Source: Liriodendron chinense | Taxonomy: Eukaryota > Streptophyta > Magnoliopsida > Magnoliales > Magnoliaceae | Length of the DNA stretch: 64,000 nucleotides | Direction of reading: 5' to 3' | NCBI GenBank assembly: GCA_003013855.2 | Contig: ML058553.1 | Coordinates: 744,001 to 808,000 of the forward strand | In this document: piece by piece, positions 11,248 to 23,499 of the stretch | Position numbering within the stretch: position 1 is the stretch's first letter | Layout of the letters: each line of letters begins with the position of its first letter | Notes under the pieces: model-generated | Told to the model about the DNA's origin: nothing | The model's database searches: none | What the model saw: the letters and a program-made list of their open reading frames with translations, nothing else | Made by a program: the position numbers and the translations under genes

Positions 11248-11530
11248 GCGGGTCTGAATAGTAAGAGTTTCTGATGGGCAGGTTCCAACAACGGGCAAGC
11301 CCAGAGCATACGCTCGAACTGACAGGTGCTTAATTTAAGACATATGCAGTGTGCTTGAATAATCAAGGTGCTTTATAGTGAAGCATCAATGCAGGTCTGA
11401 ACAGTAAGAGTTTCTGATGGGCAGGTTCCAACAACGGGCAAGCCCAGAGCATACACTCGAACTGACAGGTGCTTAATTTAAGACATATGCAGTGTGCTTG
11501 AATAATCAAGGTGCTTACAGTGAAGCAGGG
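11248..11530. repeat. 143-bp tandem duplication inside the solo LTR
   Basis: The sequence starting 'gcgggtctgaatagtaagag' at 11248 is repeated at 11391 ('gcaggtctgaacagtaagag'), a period of 143 bp. The two copies differ at only a few positions through 'caaggtgctt...agtgaagca'. Confidence 0.9.
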
Positions 11531-11939
11531 GGGTTGGAAGAAAAGTAAATGTTGCACTTATGCTAGATGCAAATGAGATGATGCTGAAAAAGAGTAGCTG
11601 GATGGATGGAGGTGTCGCAAGGGTTGGCTTCGAGTGGCTAGATCAAGACTTGGATGACTTGGGAGACTTCGACCAATGGTCAGGCTGGGCTGGACCAGGG
11701 CTAGGATCTCCTCACTCGAGCTCTCCTTGGTGAAGGAATAGGCTAAGGGGTGAAGGAGGACTCGAATCGCACTCGGGCTGAATTGACTTGAAGGGGTGTT
11801 GAAATGAGAAGGGGAGGGGGGTATTTATAGCAGCGGGCAGTGGCATTTCGTGTAAATATTTTTGGGCGGCCTGCTGTGGGCCGCCCGTACGGTCGTTCCT
11901 CGATTTCCAGCGAGGTACGGTCGCTCCCTCGGGGCTGCT

Positions 11940-12095
11940 GTTTGACTCGGTGGGTTGACTCAGTGAGTTGACTCAGCGGGTCGACTCGGTGACTTGACTC
12001 AGCGGGTTGACTCGACGGTTTGACTCGGTGTTTTGACTCGACGAGTTGACTCAGCGGGTTGACTCGTGGGTTGACTCAGTGAGTTTGACTTTTTT
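11940..12095. repeat. TTGACTCG-rich minisatellite
   Basis: About ten copies of a roughly 15-16-bp word of the form '(g)ttgactcrgygrg' follow one another inside the solo LTR. Each contains TTGAC, the core of the W-box, but their location in an LTR and their degeneracy argue for a simple repeat first. A looser version of the same word family occurs near 4.7-5.2 kb. Confidence 0.75.
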
Positions 12096-12305
12096 AATGA
12101 TTTTTTGACTAGCTTTTCTTATGGGGGTTTTTCAGGCTGATGTTTAAGACTGGGTTGACTGAGTTCAGGCTTGAACTGGGCGATGGAATGGGGCTTACAA
12201 GGGTGAGTTTGGCTGAGTTTGGACTTGAGATTTGGGGATATGGTCCTCCATTCATCCAGCTATCTCTACCAACAATGTAGCCGAAGGTGGGGTGTCTACA
12301 ACTTT

Positions 12306-14029
12306 AAAAAAATGTTTTATTTTAAAAAAAACATCTAAGTAGTTAACCAATATATTTATTGAATAATGCAGGCAACGCTTCTACAACCTAGTCCATTAAA
12401 ATTATTGGCATTGAATTATAGTAGTTGTTAAAACCAAACCGCAATCCACATAGCCTAATAGAACACTGACACATATTGACATTATCGTATGAACGGCAAA
12501 AGTAAAATCGCACTCACGCATCAAGAAATCTCTGATCCATACTCTCAGTAAACACCTCACCAAAGACACCTAAAGTACACGTGACCGTCGCACAAGTGGC
12601 ACATGTAATTGATCAGCGTACATCGCAATCTATATAAAATCCCGCCAATAGATATCTCGCAATTTAGGATATGCACGGCAAGGCCGTATCGCACAATCAT
12701 ATCGAAAAATGAAAGTTTTCCATAAATAAATGATGCTTTTATAACTACTTTAAAGGGTTAAAAAAACAAGATCTTCTTGAATTAGAAGCAGATTATATCA
12801 CAATGACCTAAAAAAATTCAAATTTTGTTGGGACGCGGATGAGAAATCTTTAAAAACTGGTAAGAAAATCTTGACTTGGGCCACCTCTCTTCTAAGTCTA
12901 TATAAATAGCACCTAACAAATAGCTCTAGGTCCTCACCACACTGCAATCAATCAGCCTACACAGCACAATGTTGTGTATTATAATTTTAGCTTCTTAGCT
13001 AAAATATTCCACTTCTGTCCAATTACGCTATAGTAAGTTCATAATTCTTAATTTAGTTTATATCCGCTATTGTCCAGTACCATTACTGCAGTACACCTTA
13101 GGAGTAAATTAAATATCCACAACCTCCATCATCAAATCTTACTAATCATTAAATCATACTTGCTAAATCACATCAATCACGTCCTTCAAACCGCACATGA
13201 TCGGTTGTTTTGTCCACACAAATAATAATGTGTAATCTTTCTTTTATCTTTCTTTTCTCCGCTTATTTTAATTTACCTCATTGATTATACTGATCTTACG
13301 TACAAATTAATGAAATCAACAATGAGCCTTATTTATAATCCCACTTGTTTGTTGTCAAATTACTAAAAAACATGAAAATCATAATCATCATCGAAAGAAA
13401 ACTCCTTATATAAGGTAAAAAGATCACATTGAAGGACTAATTCAACCCTTCTAAATTACATGATGGAATAGTTAGATCAACTTTCTTAAATTTGATCATA
13501 ATCTAGCTAGTCTGGCACCCAAGGTCATAAGAGTTCGATTGATTCAATTCAAGTATGACTTTGGCATGCTCGGCACTATTCTCAATCGCATATATCTGAC
13601 CAAATATAATATGTTCATTACATGTGTGACCTCGTGTCTTATTAAACAGCATCAATAGTCATCACATCATTTAATTTTTACAAAGTAAGAAGAAGCAAGG
13701 CCACTAACACTGCTAGCATTATCAACATAGATAAAAAAGCTTAGAAGTGTAGTATGAAAGTTGCATCCTTAGTGTGATCATATGTGTTATCTTAAAGATG
13801 TACTAGAACTATAAATATCTCTAATGAGATAAGACTTATATTCTACTTAAAATAAAATTAAGCATACTTAATGTAAAATAGAAATATACTCAATGATAAA
13901 ATCTTCAAAATTGTATAAATAAGATTTCTATAAGTATCTGTGCACAATGGATCGTGCCAAACTCACACTAATTGAATATGTATGCGAAATTGATAACTCC
14001 CATAGAAATCACATGCTCCTGAAAATAAT
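12306..14029. repeat. Unresolved AT-rich TE debris
   Basis: No gene recognised. 12895-13160 reads like an LTR piece: a TATA box ('tatataaatagcacc'), then 'cttaggagtaaattaaatatc'. A related string ('cttaggagtaggttaaatatc') occurs near 34.46 kb. The left part may include the 3' end of the decayed Copia element that follows. Boundaries not found. Confidence 0.35.
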
Positions 14030-16060
14030 GAGATATGAAACCTTTTAGTGAGTGGATATGTTATCATTTGCTTAGTGCAGATGAGCTCCGCAGACATCTG
14101 ATGATTTTGAATTCTTTCATTCATAACGAAATACTTAACGTCGATAACGTCGACATTGATTAATGCTTGTTGTTGCCTGTGAAGTTTACTGTAGTTGAGT
14201 TCTCATAAAAAAAATTAATGATTTTGGGATATGTTATAATACCTGTAAGTAAAAGAAAAAGCTCTATAGCCATATTATCTGATTTATAACTCTATGATAA
14301 ATAACAAACTTAGTTTCCATGGTGGATAAAATTGTTATCGACTATTTTATGCTATCGTAGAACACAGCCCCACCGACCATCGTAAATACACAACTAAAGT
14401 GAACTTCTTAATGCTGATGCAATCGGTGAATTCTATGTCGAAGTATCCAACCACCTTTAAATTATTGGACCTTCTATATATGAGTATAAAGTTATCTATT
14501 CGCTGCAAATAACGAAATGCTTTATTTGCAGTTATCCAATATTGCATTCCAAAATAAAAAATTATCTTGCTAAATTGTAAAAGTAATATCCGGCTGCATA
14601 TAAACTCAGGCATATACAATGCTCGCTACTACCGATGCTTATGAAAAACCTTCCATATAATTATCCTCCGTATTATTTTTTTAATATTGCAACTAGATGA
14701 ATTTATTGCCCTTCACAATTGGCAATTGTTTATGAGCATAGTTTTGCATATCATACTTTTCGAGTACCTTATCAATATATACAGACTATTTATGACAAGC
14801 TAAGCAGTCCACGTGATTTGTCACGACATATTTCAATGCCTATGACAAGCGAGGCGTCACCAAGATCCTTTGTCTCGAATCTTTAAGATAAGATTTTTTT
14901 AGTATTAAATAGGATCCTGATGTTACTACTAGTCAACAGAATGTCATTGACATAAAAAACTAATATTACGAATTCGCCCCACTAATCTTAACGTAGATAT
15001 ATTCATCTGCAATATTTTTCACGATTTTATATGAGGGTTTTCTTACAGTGACATATGAGAAATCCCTTCTAAAAAGTTTAAATATCACTTCGTGATGCCC
15101 ATTTCAACTCATGATAACTTTCTTCAATTTTCAAGTTACATGTTTTGAGCAATTGGTTGCAGAACTTTTTCGCTGCAATGTGTATACATTTTCTTTCAGA
15201 TGTTCATTAAAATATGCGATTTTTAGATCCATTTGGTACGACTCTAAATTCATATGAACTACAAGAGTTATTACGATCATAAACAAGTTTTTCTTAAATA
15301 CACGTGAGAATGTCTTCTTAAAATTAATGCATTTGCATTGATTAAAACTCTCATCAACAAGTCTGGCTTTATATATTTCGATATTACCCTTAAAGTCTCG
15401 TTTGATCTTAAATATTTATTTACAACCAATTAACTCGATTCTTTCAGATAATTCTACAATATTTTAAAATTTTCTATCATTTATGAATTTTATTTCATTA
15501 TCAATGCCATCAAGCCATCTAAAAGAGTTAACACTTTATTTGGCTCATATAAATTATTCACGATCATTTTTTACTCTGATATAAAACTTGTGCTCTTGCA
15601 AGTGTACGATGTAATCATCAGGAATCACAGGTATTTTCTCTATTTCTTTGTGATCTTTTTAGTGACTCACCATATTGACTTGGGTTTTGATTTCCTTTTG
15701 CGGCGAATTCTATGTGAGGTTCAACATGGTAATCTGTAGTGATTACATGCTCGACTATAAGATACATAACCACGTTACTAAGGATAACCACAAAAGGAAT
15801 AATAACTTGCTCTTCCTAAAATACTGTATTCCTAATATTTGTGCATTCATTATTATCCACTGAAAAAATAACTCATGATTTTGTGGTCGAGTTCTTTTTC
15901 ATGCGGGTTACAGGGTTTTGTCTCTATAGGATACCCCTAAATGTAGAAGTCTCAAAGACTTAGTTCTATTCTATTCCACAACTCAAACATGCTTTCATTA
16001 TAACCTTGTTATAGACCAATTAAGGAAATGTACTACAATTTTAATTGTAACACCCCACGA
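14030..16060 (-). pseudogene. Decayed Copia pol (integrase to RNase H)
   Basis: Read on the minus strand, broken frames give Copia pol pieces in the correct order. Near 15.95-16.04 kb is an integrase C-terminal segment ('FELWN...NPHEKELD'). Near 14.95 kb is the RT active-site region in the form YVNDILL instead of YVDDILL. At 14347-14619 is the RNase H region ('YLQRIDNFILIYRRSNNLKVVGYFD'-type, in pieces). At 14.04-14.15 kb is the pol C-terminus ('DVKYFV...PLTKR'). Many stops and frameshifts are present, so the element is long dead. The LTRs were not delimited. It lies in opposite orientation to the Copia elements to its right. Confidence 0.7.
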
Positions 16061-16565
16061 AAATTTCGACAATGTCGACTTATAATCATAATATGCCCCA
16101 TGTCCATTAGGGTGTGATTATGCCTTTCGGTTACTCTGTTTTGCTATACATTCGAAGGCATAGTGGATTGGGCGATAATGCCACAATACTATAGATACTT
16201 AGTGAAAGGGTCTTAGATTACGACCTGATTCATCGTATCTTCCATAACATTAAGATTCATAGACCACAACTTTTCTTTACTAAGCAAATACTATGTCCAA
16301 TATTAAATACTTAAAGACAATAAGAAGAATCCTTCCTCTACTTAACCCATGTTCATGTATAGTTAGGGTGTCACTGCATTTAATTAAGGCATGTTAATAT
16401 GTCCAACAGAGACCTTTGTTATCGTGATTTACATATGAAATTATCTATATCACATCCACTTGGGCAGTGGATTGGGCTCACGTTAGTTTTTTTAGCACAA
16501 CTCTTATTTACACACATTTTCGACGTCCTAGCATGGAGTAATGTGAGGATGTCATGTGGAGACAT
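16061..16565. other. No gene recognised; possible LTR fragment
   Basis: Contains TGTAACACCCC near 16046-16060, a start typical of several plant Gypsy LTRs, followed by AT-rich sequence with no coding signal. No matching end or second copy was found. It ends at the TSD of the nested Copia block. Confidence 0.25.
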
Positions 16566-16570
16566 TATGT

Positions 16571-17026
16571 TGTAAGTTTTCTATATAGTGGGCCGACTGA
16601 TCAATGGTCCAGATTTGAGTATAGATGTAGATTCATGTGTGGATTGATCAGTGAACCCCACTACAGTCGTGATTCATATAATTAAGAGGGGTTGCGCGTC
16701 TACACTGTCTGTGGCAGTATAGTAGTTGAACATGGATTCTTATTACCCAAATTCGTATGGAGCAAGGGTGGCAATGTTTTGGTGGTTTCAAACACTGCCA
16801 CACTATTTACAAACCCTAATTAAATGGTGCTGGGTCCCCAATCCGGGATTACACTGAAAACAAGTTTCCATCTAAGGTTTTCTCTACAACAATTTCAGGA
16901 GAGGAAGATCCAGACTATAAATTCGAGATGGCCCACCAAACAGGTATGTCTTTATTCCAGTTATCCGATCTCCATATCTGATGTACAACAAGGTCCTATG
17001 TATTCCACAATATAAAGACTCTTACA
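16571..17026 (+). repeat. 5' LTR of the outer Copia element
   Basis: 456 bp, TG...CA. It contains 'gtgggccgactgatcaatggtcc' (in pieces), a TTAAATGGTGC stretch near 16821 and CT/A-rich R-U5 sequence, and is directly followed by the PBS at 17028. It shares diagnostic bases with the 3' LTR at 30200 in its second half (for example 'ccagacta', 'tctgatg'), as expected for a pair. Confidence 0.9.
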
Positions 17027-17636
17027 GTTGGTATCAGAGACTATTGTGCATTGGGTATGTTAGATCTGTTCAAATCATAGAATCTGTTCAGGAATCCTCA
17101 TGGTCAGATTTGAGATATTCTTTCATGGACATTCAGTCTCAGACCTGGGCCATCAATTTTAATAGAATTTCTGAAGCCGTAACAGCCACTGGACATCTAA
17201 ATCAATGACCAGTGGACTACCATTGTAAGGGAGGAAATATAGCATCAAATTCCTTAAACATTCCTTACCAGGCGACTCTGTTCTGCTCCACTCGTTGCAT
17301 CGAAGTGTTCCAGCAACCGAACTCCATTGCGATCAATGTGGTGGCTTATGGATCCCTCCAATATAGTAGCAACTGCCTAGTGTTAGGGTTCTCCATCGAA
17401 TAAGGGAGCTTGAGACCACTATCCATGGCCACCCCATTAACCACTCATCTCAAATCTTTGAAATCTCTGTCCATACAGTGTCGCCACCCATATTTTGAAT
17501 AGGTGCATAGATCCGACATCAGATAACCAGATTTCTCCAATAAGTGGTGATGTAGGGTTAAGAGATTTCTCTCTAGTACCTGTCGGCTACCAAATTCGAT
17601 GATTCCAGCATGTCCTTGCCTGTTTCAGACAGCGGC

Positions 17637-18066
17637 GTGCTCGGCAATCGATTAATGGAGGCAAAGACGTAGAGAGAGGAAGATGGCGAGCGGCTGAGCT
17701 AGGGTTTTGTGAAAACCTTCCTTTTTTGGGGGGGCTTCTTTCGCTCACGAGCCCCTTTTGGGGAGATTAGCATCAGGACCATCTAGCGGTCCACATGATA
17801 TATAGTGGGCCGTGAGATTAGCTTGGCCAGCGGCAGTTGCCATTTTCCACTAGGCTGTTTGTCAAGCTCTCATAAGTAAGCTTAGTCCTTTGATGGGCAT
17901 GCGATCTGACCGTTGGCCATCTTACTGGTAAATTGTCTGCAGATCAAGTTCGTGCGGAGGGATGGATTCTCCACCGAACGCCCATTGCTTTAACGGCTAC
18001 TGAGGGAGTAATTCTCAATAGTGTTCCACCAGCACATGGTACATTACTAAAATAAATAAATAATAT

Positions 18067-18123
<57 letters not shown>

Positions 18124-19033
18124 GTGGGGTGAGATCCATGCACTTCAACGGTCTGTCCCAATGGTGGGACCAAGATGAATGGAGCACTTAAGATAGTCAG
18201 GCATCATTCAAATTAGTTTGAAATTTCTGGTATTCCATATTGGCCACCATTGAGAAGTTCCACATTTGAACATGTGTAACGTGGACGGGACACCACAGCA
18301 TCAGAACATGCTCTGGCCTAATGGTCATAAAGTACCGTCAAGGTTTTCAGTATTTTTTATAAGTAAGTCACTTGGATTAATAATCCAAACCGTTGATATT
18401 AGTGACTCCATGATGCATGCTATCTGGACCATTTATTCTGCTCACAATGAATGTGTAAATGAGTTATTCATAGGTGGAAGTTTGAACATCTGAATCTTTC
18501 ATTGTTGGACACTTTAGTTGATCCGAACGGTTCACATTAAGGACCTTAATGAAGGATCCAACTGTCTAACCTAAATCAGGTTTAAGCTAGACCTTTCGTC
18601 CTGTGAATATCTAGGCTAGAATTGCAATGCTCATCAATCGATTGATGGAGGCAGAGACGTAGAGAGAGGAAGAGTGGCGAGCGGCTAAGCTAGGGTTTTA
18701 TGAAAACCTTCCTTTTTTTGGGGGGCTTCTTTCGCTCACGAGCCCCTTTTGGGGAGATTAGCATCAGGACCATCTAGCGGTCCACATGATATATAGTGGG
18801 CCGTGAGATTAGCTTGGCCAACGGCAGTTGCCATTTTCCACTAGGCCGTTTGTCAGGCTCTCATAAGTAAGCTTCGTCCTTTGATGGGCATGCGATCTGA
18901 CCGTTGGCCATCTTACTGGTAAATTGTCTGCAGATCAAGTTCGTGCGGAGGGATGGATTCTCCACCGAACGTCCATTGCTTTAACGGCTACCGAGGGAGT
19001 AATTCTCAATGGTGTTCTACCAGCACATGTTAC

Positions 19034-19094
<61 letters not shown>

Positions 19095-19616
19095 CAAGTG
19101 GGGTGAGATCCATGCACTTCAACGGTTTGTCCCAATGGTGGGACCAAGATGAATGGAGCAGTTAAGATAGTCAGGCATCATTCAAATTAGTTTGAAATTT
19201 CTGGTATTCCATATTGGCCACCATTGAGAAGTTCCACATTTGAACATGTGTAACGTGGACGGGACACCACAGCATCAGAACATGCTCTGGCCTAATGGTC
19301 ATAAAGTACCATCAAGGTTTTCAGTATTTTTTATAAGCAAGTCACTTGGATCAATAATCCAAACCGTTGATATTAGTGACTCCATGATGCATGCTATTTG
19401 GACCATTTATTCTGTTCACAATGAGTATGTGAATGAGTCATTCATAGGTGGAAGTTTGAACATCTGAATCTTTCATTGTTGGACACTTCAGTAGATCCGA
19501 ACGGTTCACATTAAGGACCTTAATGAAGGATCCAACTGCCTAACCTAAATCAGGTTTAATGTTTTATCTAGACCTTTCGTCCTGTGAATATGTAGGCTAG
19601 AATTGCAATGCTCATT
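17637..19616. repeat. 990-bp tandem duplication in the leader of the outer Copia
   Basis: The block starting just before 'tcggcaatcgattaatgg' (17641) recurs from 'tcatcaatcgattgatgg' (18631), an offset of 990 bp, and both copies run through to 'gaattgcaatgctcat'. Each contains an (AT)n run (18069-18120 and 19036-19092). The copies differ by scattered substitutions. Each carries the same 75-codon open frame (18266-18493 and 19240-19467), most simply a passenger of the duplication. The inner element lacks this block. Confidence 0.88.
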
Positions 19617-19831
19617 AAAGATGTTCTGATCACATAAAGTTTCGATCTGGCCCAATTATGGGCTCATTACCCATCTTTTAGGAGCTATTGTGGGCCATTG
19701 AAAATGGACGTGAAATCTAACCGTTTGTTTTACCTTATGAATTTCTCTGTTTTCAACGGCCAATGCTAGTTGCTCATTGGGCTATTTCAGACTATTTTAT
19801 AGATTAATTCATTAAGGACATGTTTAATTCG

Positions 19832-20275
19832 CAATCCTAAGTCGAAATTTTGTGGGATTGGATCTGATTGTGTTAGCCACCATAGTGACCTCAATTAGTG
19901 AAGATTTTCACAGTTCTGGACTTGTAATATTGAGTTTAAGTAAAGGATTGCATACAGTTGTGTTCGCTTCCCATGCAGATGGTGACGAAAACATAGACGT
20001 TCACTATTTTAGTAGGGATATGAACACATGATTGCAGTCCTGAGTCGAAAATTATTGAGTTGGATCTGGTAGTGTTAGCCACCACAGTGACCATTATCAG
20101 TGAAGATTTGCACGAATTCAGACTTATAATGTTGGGATTAAGTTTAAGGCTTGCATACAATTGCGTTCACGTCTAATATAGACGGTGACGAAAACACAAA
20201 CGATCACCACTTTAGTAAGGACATGAACACATGCAGTTGGTGACTAAAACACAGACGATCACCGTTAGATTCAAG
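19832..20275. repeat. ~200-bp direct repeats in the Copia leader
   Basis: Two diverged units of about 200 bp (about 19832-20030 and 20031-20235) share 'taagtcgaaa', 'gttagccacca.agtgacc', 'agtgaagattt.cac' and 'gatggtgacgaaaaca.a.acg.tcac'. A short third piece follows. The same double repeat is found in the inner element at about 24735-25200, so it belongs to this family's leader. Confidence 0.75.
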
Positions 20276-20469
20276 TTCAGGAGAACCAGGTGCATGTTAT
20301 GATTACCACCTACAGGTGGAGTCATGATGATGTAGCCGATTCTCGCCAGGATTGATTATTTAGGCCCACCTTCATCCTGGATAATTCAATCGAAGGCCCT
20401 CAATCAATTGAATGTTTATTCGCCTGAAACTTCATAATATAAAGTCTTTGTAAGTTTATTTTTCAGTTA

Positions 20470-21360
20470 ACATTCCAAACAGCTATAATACAGTGTCCCT
20501 TTTGACCGGCTCCAACTACACCACATGGAATGAGTCCATTGAGATTGTCCTAGGGTGTATGAAGTTGGACATTGCCTTGAGAGAGCCAAAACCTCCTAAG
20601 CCCTCATCTGAAAGCAAAGAAGAGGAAAAAGCTCACTATAAGGCTAGGACAAAGTCCAATATAATGTGCCTCAAAATCATGAAGTACGCAATTTCAGAGG
20701 TCATGAAGGGTGACATGCCTAATACAGATTAGGCTAAAGACTTCCTAACCAAGATAGGCAAGCGCTTCACGAAACAAAAAAAGGTTGAACTATGTTCATT
20801 ACTCAACAAACCGATTCGTATAACCTATAACAGAAAAGGAAATATAAAGGAATTCATTATAGAACAAATCCAAGTAGTATTTAAGATACGCAACTTAGGA
20901 CTAAAATTTGAGGATAATCAGCTTATTTATCTGATCACGATTTTCCTACCTCCTCAATACAGTACGTTCCAGGTGAAATTCAACACCATTAAGGACAAAT
21001 GGACGTTGGACGAACTGATTTCTCAGTGTGTCCAAGAGGAGGAAAGGTTGGCTAAGCAAGGCATCGTACATAATGTAAATTTCGTAAACCTAGGACAAGG
21101 GAGAAAATGGAAGAATAAGAACAGGAAACAGAATTCAATAAAATGTTCTTTGAATCCTACAGGTGGCAATCAGCCACAATCTGAAGGCAAAGCAAAGAAA
21201 AAAATACGGGGTCCTGATGATGGATGCTTCTTCTGCAATAAGCCAAGACATCAGAAAAAGGACTGCGAAGGCTTTAAAGCATGGTTGGTAGAGAGAGGTA
21301 ATCATCATGATCTTGTTTGTTTTGAAAGCAATCTGACTGAAGTATCTACAGATTCCTGAT
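20470..21360 (+). pseudogene. Copia gag pseudogene (outer element)
   Basis: Gag-type coding sequence for the capsid-nucleocapsid protein. An N-terminal 'LTGSNYTTWNESIEI' DUF-type gag start is followed by a helical region and then a CCHC knuckle (CFFCNKPRHQKKDC, near 21220-21262) with Lys-rich flanks. A TAG near 20730 interrupts the first third; the frame resumes and reaches the protease boundary, where TGG became TGA at about 21357. No clear ATG at the start. The inner element lacks this entire gag, so this is the only gag of the family in the window. Confidence 0.82.
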
Positions 21361-22825
21361 GGATAGACTAGAGCACTTCTATTCACATACGGACTTTCAT
21401 GCAGGATATATTACAGAGCCGAATGCCAACTAACACGGAGCAATCAGTATGCATTGGCAATAGGTGTCAAAGTGAACGTTGCGGCAGTAGGAGTCTACAA
21501 ACTTAGATTAGCAAATGGCCATTATTAGACCTAGTAGATATTTTTTTATGTGCCTTTTATAAGGCGAAATTTAATTTTTTATTTCTCTTTTCAATTAAAT
21601 GTGGATGCACTTTTAAATTTAAGAATGAAAGTTTTCGTATTTACTTTGGTTTAAATTTAGTTAGCCATAATTTTTTGTGAATGCGCTATGTCAGTTGAAC
21701 CTACATACCACAAACGTTCTAAACATCAACCTGCAGCATAATAGAGCAGGAATAAAGAGAAGAAAGATGAATGAAGTTTTCTCCATCTTATGGTATAGGT
21801 AATTAGGCCATATCTCTTATGAGATAATGGAAAGGCTTGTATGGGATGAAATAGTTCAATTGTTGGAGTTCTTTGATTTTAAAGATTGTATAGATTGCAT
21901 TAAGGAAAAACAGACTAGAATCAGGAAAAATGAACCAACCAGAAATGTAGAACTACTAGAAGTGATATATAGATATTTGTGGTCCATTCCCTATAGTCTC
22001 ATGGAGTGGACACAAATAATTTGTCACTTCTATAAACGACTACTTTCGCTACAGATTCATGAACCTAATAAATGAGAAATCAGATTATTCTTTTGTGATA
22101 CTTTCTTTATCACAGGCATCGAGATTCATAGGAATAGATCTCGAGGACTGCTTGATTTGTCACAGAGATCCTACATTAGTAGGACACTCGAGCAATTCGG
22201 CATGCAAAATTATTTTCATGCTTGATGACCTATAGTTAAAGGTGATAAGTTCAGAAGTTTTTTTTAGTGCCTCAATAATGATTTAGAAAATGATCGCATA
22301 AAGTAAATTCCATACGCATTAGCAGTGGGAGTATAATGTATGCTCAGTTCTGTACGCGCCCGGATATTACCTTTGTGGTTGGAATATTGGGTAGGTAATT
22401 GTAGAAACGTTGCGCTACCTGCAATAGATGAAAGACTTTGAACTCACCTACAGAAAAGCCAACCATATGGATTTGGTCGGTTATTCAGACGCAGATTATG
22501 CTGGCTATATCAACATAAGAAAGTCCACGTCCAGTTACATTTCTTTCTTATGAGTAAAGGAACTGTGTCTTGAAAAAGTGTAAAACAATCCACCACAGCT
22601 TCATCTACTATAAAGGCAGAATTTGTCGCTATCACGAAGCTACAAATCAGGCGGTGTGGCTACAGTGTTTTCTCATTGGTTTATGGGTCTTGGAGCATAT
22701 CCCAAAACATATGAGAACGTTTTTTGTAACAGTTCAGTTGCGATACATTTCTCGTACAACAGTGAGCACTCATCAAGGTCGAGGAATATCGACGTAAAGT
22801 ATCATATTGTAAATGATTGAGTGCG
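21361..22825 (+). pseudogene. Copia pol remnant with large internal deletion (outer element)
   Basis: Remnants of the protease and integrase zinc region ('LGH.S.EIMERLVWDEI' near 21805-21860, 'DCIDCIKEKQTR') run to about 22080, then jump to the RT C-terminal end ('TGIEIHRNRSRGLLDLSQR', near 22115) and RNase H. The integrase core and most of RT, including its active site, are gone. Frameshifts and stops throughout. It aligns closely with the inner element's intact pol on either side of the gap. Confidence 0.85.
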
Positions 22826-22830
22826 AAATC

Positions 22831-23287
22831 TATAAGTTTTCTATATAGTGGGCCGACTGATCAATGGTCCAGATTTGAATACAGATGCAGATTCATGTGT
22901 GGACTGATCAGTGGACCCCACTACAGTCGTGATCTACAGAATTAAGAGGGGTTGCGCGTCTACACTGCCTGAGGCAGTATTGTAGTTGAACATGGATTAC
23001 TGATAGCCAAATTCGTGTGGAGCAAGGGTGGCAGTGTTTTGGTGGGTTTCAAACACTGCCACACTCACTACAAACCCTATTTAAAGGGTGCTGGGTCCCC
23101 AATCCGGGATTACACTGAAAACAAACCCCATCTAAGGTTTTCTCTACAGCAATCCCAGGAGAGGAAGATCCAGATCTCTAATTCGAGATGGCCCACCAAT
23201 CAGGTATGTCTTTATTCTAGTTATCCGATCTCCATATCTCTAATGCACAGCAAGGTCCTATGTATTCCGCAATTTAGATTTCTTACA
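22831..23287 (+). repeat. 5' LTR of the inner Copia element
   Basis: 457 bp. The first base pair reads TA instead of TG (a G-to-A change). The second half is identical, as far as I can read, to the inner 3' LTR, while the first half differs from it at many positions and resembles the outer 5' LTR. Directly followed by the PBS. Confidence 0.9.
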
Positions 23288-23499
23288 GTTGGTATCAGAG
23301 CCTACTGTGCACTGGGTATGGTGGATCTGTTCAGATCATAGAATTTGTTCAGGAATCCTCATAGTCAGATCTGAGATGTTTTTTCATGGAAAGACAGTCT
23401 CAGATCTGGGCCATTGATTTTAATAGAATTTTTTGAAGCCGTAGCCACTGGACACCTAAATCGATGACCAGTGGACAGCCATTGCAAGGGAAGATAATT

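Larger units (their letters stand above)
10787..12300 (+). mobile_element. Solo LTR, 1514 bp, TSD ACTTT
   Basis: Begins TGTAGACCC and ends GGGTGTCTACA, an LTR-style TG...CA with an inverted terminal repeat. ACTTT lies directly outside both ends (10782-10786 and 12301-12305), a perfect 5-bp target-site duplication. There is no internal coding region and no second LTR, so this is a solo LTR left by LTR-LTR recombination. Inside are a 143-bp tandem duplication and a block of TTGACTC repeats. The superfamily is not decided (Gypsy is likely from the size). Confidence 0.88.

Noticed and set aside
17027..17040. TTGGTATCAGAGA and similar words (also at 23290, 31846, 50064) as parts of tRNA genes.
   Set aside because: They are primer-binding sites complementary to initiator tRNA-Met next to LTRs; no cloverleaf surrounds them.
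18266..19467. A conserved 75-codon open frame present twice (18266-18493 and 19240-19467).
   Set aside because: It lies in a recent 990-bp tandem duplication of a retrotransposon leader. The differences include several amino-acid changes, so the similarity reflects duplication and not coding constraint.
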